From CAVPGH01 sp046726955 (lineage in GTDB: Bacteria; Acidobacteriota; Vicinamibacteria; Fen-336): a stretch of DNA of 11,321 nt. The DNA lies in the NCBI GenBank assembly GCA_046726955.1, contig JBKPBQ010000369.1, positions 1 through 11,321 of the forward strand, in the 5' to 3' direction. A program made the translations under genes and the position numbers. Positions 6,175-11,321 of the stretch are shown piece by piece. The notes beneath the pieces were generated by a model. It was not told the DNA's origin and did not search any database. It saw only the letters and a program-made list of their open reading frames with translations. How positions within the stretch are numbered: position 1 is the first letter of the stretch; each line of letters starts with the position of its first letter.

Positions 6175-7128
6175 TTGGCGAGAGCCCTGCTCCTCGTCGC
6201 CGCGCTCGCCGGCCTCGCCCGCCCCGGCTTCGCCTGCGACTCTTCGAGCTGCTCGCTCCTCACCCGGGGCGACAACGGGCTCGTCGGCAAGAAACGGCTC
6301 CGGCTCGACCTCTCGTTCGGCTACACGAACCAGGGCGTGCGCCTGGACGGCAGCCAGGAGACGAATGTCGTGCTGCGGCCACGGGTCTTCCTCGAGCAGC
6401 AGCGCATCTTCCCCAACTTCCACCAGGACATCACCGGCTACGACAGCGTGATCCAGTTCGACGCGACCTACGGCCTCGGCAAGAAGGTGAACCTGCTCGC
6501 GTCGCTTCCCCTCATGACCCGCCACTCCCACGACGTCGTCCACCAGAGCCTGGAGCAGGCCTTCGGGACGACCGGGATCGGCGACGCACTCCTCGGCGTG
6601 CGCGCGGCTCTGGGTCCGCGGGGCCTGGTGCTGGGCGCGTCGATCAAGTCCCCGACGGGAAGCAACAAGGTCGGAGGCGAGTTCGGCGGCGGCATTCAGG
6701 ACCCCACGCTCCAGCCGGGCACCGGGGCCTTCGACTTCGTCGGGGCCCTGCTCTACACCGGACAGGGGCATCCGTTCGGCCTCACGTGGTCGCTCTCCGG
6801 GTCGTACCAGGCCACCACGACGAATGGCCTGCAGTACAAGTTCGGCAATCAGCTGATCACCACCGCCGGCGTGGCCCGCGCCGTGAACGCGAGGGTGTCG
6901 CTGTCCTTCCAGGCGAAGTACTTCCACCAGGATCGGAACGAGTTTCTTGGAGAGGGCGTGCCCTCCACGGGCAGCGAGGTCTTCTACCTGACACCCGGGC
7001 TGCGCGTGAACCCCGCGCGGACGGTATCCTTCTTCGCGTTCCTGCTCCTCGTCCCCTACCAACACGTCAACGAAGCCCAGCTGGCACCACGCCTGGCCAT
7101 CCTCATGGGGCTGTCCAAGACGTTCTGA
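6175..7128 (+). CDS. Outer-membrane beta-barrel protein (putative transporter family)
   Basis: This 317-residue protein has a signal peptide of about 20 residues (MARALLLVAALAGLARPGFA). The rest is built of alternating amphipathic strands rich in aromatic and glycine residues and ends in SKTF; a terminal Phe is the usual beta-barrel assembly signal. The mature N terminus begins CDSSSC, so two cysteines sit directly after the cleavage site. They may form a disulfide, or C21 could be lipidated, although PGFAC is a poor lipobox. The TTG at 6175 is the only start that gives a signal peptide; no ribosome binding site is evident. The gene begins 7 bases after the lipoprotein stop, which suggests translational coupling. 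It looks like the uncharacterised transporter/meta-pathway-type barrels. Substrate unknown. Confidence 0.75.
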   Translation: MARALLLVAALAGLARPGFACDSSSCSLLTRGDNGLVGKKRLRLDLSFGYTNQGVRLDGSQETNVVLRPRVFLEQQRIFPNFHQDITGYDSVIQFDATYGLGKKVNLLASLPLMTRHSHDVVHQSLEQAFGTTGIGDALLGVRAALGPRGLVLGASIKSPTGSNKVGGEFGGGIQDPTLQPGTGAFDFVGALLYTGQGHPFGLTWSLSGSYQATTTNGLQYKFGNQLITTAGVARAVNARVSLSFQAKYFHQDRNEFLGEGVPSTGSEVFYLTPGLRVNPARTVSFFAFLLLVPYQHVNEAQLAPRLAILMGLSKTF

Positions 7129-7163
7129 TGCGTCACCGCCGAGGGAAGGCTCGCGCCCGCTGG

Positions 7164-7185
7164 CGGGCCCCGTAACCCGGGCCCG
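7164..7185. terminator. GC-rich hairpin between convergent barrel genes
   Basis: CGGGCCC (7164-7170) and GGGCCCG (7179-7185) are perfect 7-base inverted repeats around CGTAACCC, centred in the 69-base gap between two convergent genes. The hairpin could stop transcription from both sides, but no T-tract follows on either strand. Confidence 0.35.
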
Positions 7186-7197
7186 GCGCGTGGGCCG

Positions 7198-8493
7198 CTA
7201 GAAGGCGTACTCGAAGCCGACAAGCGGCGTGAGCTTGTCGCGGAGCCCGGCGTTGTTGAGCTTGAAGAGCACGTTCAGGTCGAACAGGAACCCGCCCTTG
7301 AGGTTCGCCCGGATGCCGACCGCGCCGCTCGCCTCGGTGAAGGTCTCCTTCTGGAACCTCACGTCCGGCAGGGTGGTGACGTTGTCGAGGGCTGTGAACG
7401 TACCGGACTGGAGCCGCGGCGTGTCGAGGAACGTCCGGCCCAGGAAGTCGGCGGCGAGGGTGAGCTGCTTCGAGAACGCGAACGTCGCGCCCACGGAGTA
7501 CAGGAGCTGGTCCGGGAAGTTCCCCTTCGTTCCCGTGACGACGTCGCCGGCGAGCACGCTGTTCCCGTTCCACTGGTAGGCAAAGTTCACGTTGAAGGAG
7601 CTCGCCTTGTGTGAGGAGGAGAAGACGAGGAAGGGCTTGACGCCGTAGGCGCCCGATCCGAGGAAGTTCTCCTCGTCGCCAGAGGGGAACCGCGTGTCGA
7701 CGCCCAGGCCAAGGCCCGCCGAGCCCCAGTCCCCGACCTTGCCCTTGAGCCGGACGATGATGTCTCCCACGCCGCTGGCGGTGCCCGACAAGCTGAATAC
7801 CTTGGAGCTCCCGATCCCGCCGTCCGGAGTGGCGAAGTAGTGGATCTTGGGGTTGGCGGACGTCCCGATCCGGTGGATGGTGGCGTTCGTGGTCAGGCCC
7901 ATGTCGGCGCTCACGAACGGGACGGCCAAGGCGGCGTCGATGCGTGCCCCGAGGCCGTAGTTGACGAACACCGTGACCTGCTCCAGGGTGGTGGTGATCG
8001 CGTTCGAGGTCGAGACCACGTCGTCCCGGCCCCCGGGGGCGGGGTTGTCGTGCGTGAAGACCGCCGGGATGTCGCCCAGGGGCACCCCCTCGATGGTGTC
8101 GAAGCTGAAGTGCTGCCAGGACACGCCCGCGCTCAGCTTCTTCTTGCCCGCGGTGTCCGCGCGGTCGGTGAGGATCGGCCCGAAGCTGTTCGTCGTGCGC
8201 GTGAAGAGGCCCAGGCTCGCGTCGAACGTATAGCTGAAGCCCGAGGCCGGAGAGGGCACGGGCAGCGACGTGAGCTGGCTGGCCAGGGCCACGTTGAACT
8301 GGGTGAACTGGGTCTGGAAGGCCCCGTTGAAGTGGGCCGAGTGGGTCTGGCCGTTCGGCAGGACGGCGGCGCTGTCCACCTTGAGGCCCGAGGGTCCGAA
8401 GATCTCCGGGATGATGAGGGCCAGCTTCTGTTCCGCGAAGCCCGACCTGGTCAATAGCAGGCAGATTCCCGCAAGCCAGGAAGCTCGGCGCAT
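7198..8493 (-). CDS. Second outer-membrane beta-barrel protein
   Basis: This 431-residue protein has a signal peptide (MRRASWLAGICLLLTRSGFA, cleavage before EQK). Its long body of alternating strands carries repeated aromatic/Gly patterns, such as GVSWQHFSFDTIEGVPLG and GLGLGVDTRFPSGDEENFLG, and ends VGFEYAF. The terminal Phe is typical of outer-membrane barrels. PSGDEENFLGSGAYGVKPFL resembles the plus-strand RFPSGD-type turn found in uncharacterised transporter-like barrels. The ATG at 8493 was chosen because it begins the signal peptide and is preceded by GAGGAG (8505-8510, minus strand). The frame stays open to 8766, but that part covers the control region and carries no signal sequence. 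It converges on the barrel gene ending at 7128 and diverges from the SMP-30 gene. Its size and sequence differ from the first barrel, so it is not a recent duplicate. Substrate unknown. Confidence 0.75.
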   Translation of the reverse strand: MRRASWLAGICLLLTRSGFAEQKLALIIPEIFGPSGLKVDSAAVLPNGQTHSAHFNGAFQTQFTQFNVALASQLTSLPVPSPASGFSYTFDASLGLFTRTTNSFGPILTDRADTAGKKKLSAGVSWQHFSFDTIEGVPLGDIPAVFTHDNPAPGGRDDVVSTSNAITTTLEQVTVFVNYGLGARIDAALAVPFVSADMGLTTNATIHRIGTSANPKIHYFATPDGGIGSSKVFSLSGTASGVGDIIVRLKGKVGDWGSAGLGLGVDTRFPSGDEENFLGSGAYGVKPFLVFSSSHKASSFNVNFAYQWNGNSVLAGDVVTGTKGNFPDQLLYSVGATFAFSKQLTLAADFLGRTFLDTPRLQSGTFTALDNVTTLPDVRFQKETFTEASGAVGIRANLKGGFLFDLNVLFKLNNAGLRDKLTPLVGFEYAF

Positions 8494-8548
8494 AACGGTC
8501 ACACTCCTCTTCGCGCTCGCGGCGAGCAGCAAATCGTACGCGTATTGT

Positions 8549-8566
8549 AGGGCCAATCTTGGCCCT
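8549..8566. repeat. Perfect 8-base inverted repeat AGGGCCAA-TC-TTGGCCCT (operator candidate)
   Basis: The arms AGGGCCAA (8549-8556) and TTGGCCCT (8559-8566) are perfect complements around a 2-base centre. The dyad abuts the candidate minus-strand -10 (8544-8549) and fills the region between -10 and -35. That is a usual place for a dimeric regulator to bind. The loop is too short for a stable RNA hairpin of full length, so a DNA site is the better reading. Confidence 0.5.
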
Positions 8567-8580
8567 CCCTGCCCTCCCTG
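8563..8580. repeat. Tandem 9-base repeat CCCTCCCTG x2
   Basis: CCCTCCCTG occurs twice without a gap (8563-8571, 8572-8580), overlapping the right arm of the first dyad and the left arm of the second. It occupies the -35 area of the minus-strand promoter. It could be an activator site or replication slippage in a pyrimidine-rich run. Confidence 0.45.
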
Positions 8581-8599
8581 ACCCGAGGCCAGGTCAGGG
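8576..8599. repeat. Perfect 8-base inverted repeat CCCTGACC-(8)-GGTCAGGG
   Basis: CCCTGACC (8576-8583) and GGTCAGGG (8592-8599) are perfect complements separated by 8 bases. The centre-to-centre distance to the first dyad is 30 bases, about three helical turns. It may be a second protein-binding site, or an RNA hairpin if transcribed. Confidence 0.5.
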
Positions 8600-8683
8600 C
8601 TCGCCAAGAAAAGTGTCCGGGGGAGGCTCGCTCGATCGTCCTGGGGTTGTGATGCGCAGGATGTCGCGTCGAGGGAGGGTCCG

Positions 8684-9538
8684 GTGCAAGACGTGAAGAC
8701 CCTATTGACCGGCCTCGGGTTCGGCGAGTCGCCCCGCTGGCACGAGAGCCGTTTGTGGTTCTCCAACTGGGGGGCCGAGGAGGTCGTTGCCGTCGATCTT
8801 CAGGGGAAGAGCGAGGTGATGGTCCGAATGCCCTCCTTCCCGTTCAGCATCGACTGGCTGCCCGGAGGGCGCTTGCTCGTCACGTCGGGACGCGACGGGC
8901 AGCTTCGACGGCTCGACCCCGACGGTTCGCTGGCGATCCACGCCGACCTCACGCCACTCGCCGGCGGCTGGAACGAGATCGTCGTGGACGGGCGCGGGAA
9001 CACCTACGTCAACGGTGGGGGATTCGACCTGCTCGCTGGCGAGAAGTACGCACCCGGAATCATCGCCCTCGTGACCCCCGACGGTGCCGCTCGCCAGGTG
9101 GCCGACGGAATCGCGTTCCCGAACGGCATGGCGGTCACTCCGGACAACTCGACGCTTCTCGTCGCGGAGTCCTACGGCAAGAGGCTCACCGCCTTCGACA
9201 TCGCCGCGGACGGAACCCTTTCTCACCGCCGTGTCTGGGCCGATCTCGGCGACGGCGTCCCCGACGGCATCTGTCTCGACGCCGACGGTGCGGTCTGGTA
9301 CGGCGACGTTCCCAACAAGCGCTGCGTGCGTGTCGGAGAGGGCGGAAAGGTTCTGCAGACGATCCAGCTCGACCGGGGCTGCTTCGCCTGTGCGCTCGGC
9401 GGCGCTACGGGGAGAACCCTGTTCCTGATGGCTGCGGAATGGCGCGGTGTCGAAAAGATGACGGACGCGGCCCGCACGGGCGAGGTGCTGACCGCCGAGG
9501 CGCCGGCGCCGGGAACGGGCTGGCCCGGGTCGAAGTAG
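8684..9538 (+). CDS. SMP-30/gluconolactonase/LRE-family protein
   Basis: This 284-residue six-bladed beta-propeller hydrolase belongs to the SMP-30/gluconolactonase family, whose members open sugar-acid lactones or related esters using one divalent metal ion. The metal ligands of the family are recognisable: E15 in GFGESPRW, N147 in FPNGMAVTPD and D194 in VPDGICLDADG. WNEIVVDGRGNTYVN (96-110) supplies the usual substrate-side region. No signal peptide is present, so it is probably cytoplasmic. The GTG at 8684 gives the correct N terminus and has GAGGGAGGG (8671-8679) just upstream. It diverges from a barrel gene and is followed after 40 bases by a gene with its own candidate promoter. The natural substrate cannot be read from the sequence; no sugar-catabolism gene is nearby. 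Confidence 0.9.
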   Translation: MQDVKTLLTGLGFGESPRWHESRLWFSNWGAEEVVAVDLQGKSEVMVRMPSFPFSIDWLPGGRLLVTSGRDGQLRRLDPDGSLAIHADLTPLAGGWNEIVVDGRGNTYVNGGGFDLLAGEKYAPGIIALVTPDGAARQVADGIAFPNGMAVTPDNSTLLVAESYGKRLTAFDIAADGTLSHRRVWADLGDGVPDGICLDADGAVWYGDVPNKRCVRVGEGGKVLQTIQLDRGCFACALGGATGRTLFLMAAEWRGVEKMTDAARTGEVLTAEAPAPGTGWPGSK

Positions 9539-9565
9539 CCTCTCAGCTGTCAGACGGGTCTCCAC

Positions 9566-9571
9566 TAGAAT
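9566..9571 (+). promoter_or_regulatory. Candidate -10 for the 9579 gene (TAGAAT)
   Basis: TAGAAT ends 7 bases before the ATG at 9579, so transcription would start at the A of the ATG. The same CTAGAAT string occurs at 1201-1207 and 5015-5021. The short space holds no ribosome binding site. The -35 is not obvious. Confidence 0.4.
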
Positions 9572-9578
9572 CCACCGG

Positions 9579-10088
9579 ATGCTCCTCGCCGCCGCGGTCT
9601 TCGTCTTCTCGCTGGAGCCCGGCCGGTGGTGGGAGTACCGGGAGTCCTACGCCGAGCCCGTGGGAGGCATCCAGTCCATCACCGACGAGACGACGCGCTT
9701 CGAGGTGACGGGGACGCTCGAGCAGCCGTTCATCCACCAGTCGGGCGGCGCCGATCCGGGCTCCGGTCCGGTGGAGTGGGGTGAAGGATGGATCCGCCTC
9801 GGGCCCTGGACCGGTGAGGACGCGCTGCCCGTTCCGCTCGAGGTCGGACGCACCGCGCCGGCCACGGACGCGGGGCCGGGCTACACGGTCGAGGCCGAGG
9901 AGGACGTGACGGTTCCCGCCGGAAGCTTCCGCGCGCTCCGCTGCGCGCTGCGCACGAAGGAGAGCGAATCCGTGCTCTGGATCGCCCGCGACGTGGGGAT
10001 CGTGCGCGAGACGCAGGGGACGCCGGGAAAGCACCCGGAGATCGAGCGCGTCCTCCTGCGCTTCGGGGCGGCGGCCCCGAAGCGCTGA
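9579..10088 (+). CDS. Small exported protein of unknown function with VPAGSF motif
   Basis: This 169-residue protein has a short hydrophobic N terminus (MLLAAAVFVFSLEPG) that may be a weak signal peptide, although it lacks a basic start. The body follows a pattern seen in many uncharacterised secreted proteins of DUF3108/LolA-like type: GRWWEYRESY near the start (15-24), then VTVPAGSFRALRCALR (110-125), then SVLWIARDVGIVRETQ (131-146). It is read as beta-rich; a LolA-like half-barrel is a guess. The ATG at 9579 coincides with the predicted transcript start below a TAGAAT box. It ends 9 bases from the convergent gene at 10098. Function not known. Confidence 0.7.
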   Translation: MLLAAAVFVFSLEPGRWWEYRESYAEPVGGIQSITDETTRFEVTGTLEQPFIHQSGGADPGSGPVEWGEGWIRLGPWTGEDALPVPLEVGRTAPATDAGPGYTVEAEEDVTVPAGSFRALRCALRTKESESVLWIARDVGIVRETQGTPGKHPEIERVLLRFGAAAPKR

Positions 10089-10097
10089 TTCCCTCCG

Positions 10098-10772
10098 CTA
10101 CAGCTTCTGCAGCAGGTCGTCCCGCTTCTCGGCGGCGAGCGACGTGAGCAGCAGCCGCAGGCTGTCCATCGACTCCCCGGTGAGGTTCTGGAAGTCGTGG
10201 CGGATCGCCTGGATCTGATCCCACTCGCGGTCGGCCTCCGGCTCCCCGCGCACGATCCGCTCCGTCGAGTCGAGCAGGAAGCGCGTGCCCAGCGCGAAGC
10301 TGCGGCCCAGGATGTAGAGCTTGAGCCGGTACCGCTCGGACGTCGAGACCAGGAACTGGTGGAGGACACCGTTCAGGTAGGCGAGGCTGACGATCTGGGT
10401 GAGCCTGAAGTCCCTCGGCCGGAGCGGCGAGACCGGAGCCATGGCCGAGACCATCCGCGAGAAGTTGGCCATGGCCGCGAGCAGCTGGAGCATGTTCGGC
10501 GAGAACTTCTGGATCACGCGGTAGCCCACGTCGAGGAGCTTCTTGGCCTCGTCCACGGAGCCGAGCTCGCGCACGGCGAAGGCCTCGTCGAACGTCACGT
10601 CGGCGAGCGCCATCTCGCTACTCACGCGACCCTCGATGTTGCGATAGAGCTTCTCGCCTTTGGGCGTGAGGAGGAGCTCCCAGTCGCGCCGAATCACCCG
10701 CTCGTTGCGCCGCCCGAACAGGAAGAGCACCACGAAGCAGCCGACCACCGAGAAGGCGAGCATCCAGAACAT
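10098..10772 (-). CDS. Conserved-looking protein with one N-terminal membrane helix
   Basis: This 224-residue protein has one hydrophobic segment at residues 1-20 (MFWMLAFSVVGCFVVLFLFG) followed by RRNERVIRR, so the rest is predicted to be cytoplasmic by the positive-inside rule. The soluble part is rich in charged and leucine residues and looks mostly helical, ending SLAAEKRDDLLQKL. No catalytic or binding motif was recognised. It begins 6 bases after the stop of the membrane-protein gene at 10779, so the two form an operon and their products may act together. The ATG at 10772 is chosen by the membrane segment; its ribosome binding site is weak. Function not known. Confidence 0.72.
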   Translation of the reverse strand: MFWMLAFSVVGCFVVLFLFGRRNERVIRRDWELLLTPKGEKLYRNIEGRVSSEMALADVTFDEAFAVRELGSVDEAKKLLDVGYRVIQKFSPNMLQLLAAMANFSRMVSAMAPVSPLRPRDFRLTQIVSLAYLNGVLHQFLVSTSERYRLKLYILGRSFALGTRFLLDSTERIVRGEPEADREWDQIQAIRHDFQNLTGESMDSLRLLLTSLAAEKRDDLLQKL

Positions 10773-10778
10773 GGCCGC

Positions 10779-11321
10779 TCAGCTCGCTTGTCGCGCCGGG
10801 ACGGCTACCGGTTCGCGAAATCGCGCGGTGGCGCCGGCGGGCGACCATGCCGCCACGGCCCAGAAGGTCAGGCGCAGGAAGTAGGCAACGCTCGTGAAGG
10901 GGTTGACCTGCTTGATGTGCTTCTCCCAGCCGAGGAGGAACGCGACGTGCTGTCCCAGGGAGAAGACGATCAGGTACGGCACCCAGCCCAGCAGGATGGC
11001 TTTGTGCATGCGGTCCACGGGCAGCCGATACCACAGGATCAGCATCGTGATCCCCAGAAGCAGCCAGACCACGCCGATCAGCTGGGGCAGTTGGATCTGG
11101 GCGATGATGTTCTCGTACTCGGGCAGCTGCAGCTTCGACAACTCCAAGCCCGAGACGACGACGAAGATGAGAGTCGTGGTCAGCAGGAGGAGAAGGAGGA
11201 GTCGAGCGGTCGAGCGCGCACCCGGGAAAGACCGGAAGGCGAAGTAAGCGATCTCGAGCAGCACCGCGAAGCGCAGCACGTTGTGCAGCGGCTCTCGGAC
11301 GCCGAGGTAGTAGGCCTGATT
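10779..11321 (-). CDS. Multi-pass membrane protein, C-terminal part (cut by right edge)
   Basis: The frame is open from the right edge of the window (first codons read NQAYYLGVREPLHN) to a TGA at 10779, 180 codons in all, so the true start lies outside. A GTG at 11279 is possible but would begin inside what looks like continuous protein. Five hydrophobic segments are visible: FAVLLEIAYFAFRSF, LLLLLLLTTTLIFVVVSGL, LPQLIGVVWLLLGITMLIL, AILLGWVPYLIVFSLGQHVA and FTSVAYFLRLTFWAVAAW. The C-terminal tail (PAGATARFREPVAVPARQAS) is polar and short. No transporter or enzyme signature was recognised. It is followed by the single-helix protein gene 6 bases later. Function not known. Confidence 0.7.
   Translation of the reverse strand, partial: NQAYYLGVREPLHNVLRFAVLLEIAYFAFRSFPGARSTARLLLLLLLTTTLIFVVVSGLELSKLQLPEYENIIAQIQLPQLIGVVWLLLGITMLILWYRLPVDRMHKAILLGWVPYLIVFSLGQHVAFLLGWEKHIKQVNPFTSVAYFLRLTFWAVAAWSPAGATARFREPVAVPARQAS

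Larger units (their letters stand above)
8494..8683. promoter_or_regulatory. Divergent control region between barrel and SMP-30 genes
   Basis: This 190-base non-coding stretch holds the start-side signals of two divergent genes. On the minus strand TACAAT (8544-8549) is the best -10 for the barrel gene, giving a leader of about 44 bases that contains GCTCGC-G-GCGAGC (8515-8527). On the plus strand GGGAGG (8673-8678) serves the GTG at 8684, but no clear -10/-35 was found for it. Two perfect dyads and one tandem repeat are listed separately. No regulator gene lies next to it. Confidence 0.5.

Noticed and set aside
7840..8457. 205-codon plus-strand open frame opposite the second barrel gene
   Set aside because: The minus strand has a signal peptide, a ribosome binding site and a terminal Phe typical of a barrel; this frame has none of these.
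8494..8766. 91-codon upstream extension of the second barrel protein
   Set aside because: It would place the signal peptide inside the protein and cover the dyad-rich control region and the start of the SMP-30 gene.
8702..9565. 287-codon minus-strand open frame opposite the SMP-30 gene
   Set aside because: The plus strand carries all three family metal-ligand motifs; this frame has biased composition and no motif.

Overview
The window is a gene-dense stretch (14 protein genes, two of them cut by the window edges, and two tRNA genes) of a GC-rich bacterial chromosome. An outer-membrane lipoprotein, two beta-barrel proteins ending in phenylalanine and a Kef-type inner-membrane antiporter indicate a diderm (Gram-negative type) cell. 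The FmdB protein with a long Lys/Ser tail, the short phosphotyrosine phosphatase-like protein and the cupredoxin-like lipoprotein resemble proteins of Acidobacteriota and neighbouring uncultured GC-rich phyla. That placement is an impression from memory, not a test. No phage, transposon, CRISPR array or other mobile signature was seen.

Layout. 1-1132 (minus): N-terminal membrane domain of a YbaL/KefB-type antiporter, running off the left edge. 1228-1554 (plus): FmdB-type zinc-ribbon protein, diverging from the antiporter. 1586-2470 (minus): galU. 2543-3850 (plus): serS, diverging from galU. 3860-4957 (minus): protein with two GAF domains, converging on serS. 5052-5435 (plus): short phosphotyrosine phosphatase-like protein whose stop codon lies inside tRNA-Ser(UGA) (5426-5513). 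A second tRNA-Ser(GCU) follows at 5605-5699. 5766-7128 (plus): two-gene unit of a cupredoxin-like lipoprotein and a beta-barrel protein. 7198-8493 (minus): a second, convergent beta-barrel protein. 8684-9538 (plus): SMP-30/gluconolactonase-family enzyme, separated from the barrel gene by a 190-base divergent control region with perfect dyads. 9579-10088 (plus): small secreted protein of unknown function. 10098-11321 (minus): a two-gene membrane unit, the upstream gene cut by the right edge.

How the parts relate. The clearest functional grouping is serine decoding: seryl-tRNA synthetase and two serine tRNA genes lie within about 3.2 kb. The 5.7-8.5 kb block is an envelope module (lipoprotein plus two barrels) of unknown substrate, possibly copper-related. 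Several genes share an apparent promoter style: either an extended -10 of the form TGnTAnnnT or a TAGAAT box, sitting so close to the start codon that the antiporter, serS and the 9579 gene look leaderless. No clearly new multi-gene system was found. The most worthwhile leads are the envelope module with its dyad-rich control region, the stop codon inside the tRNA, and the leaderless starts.
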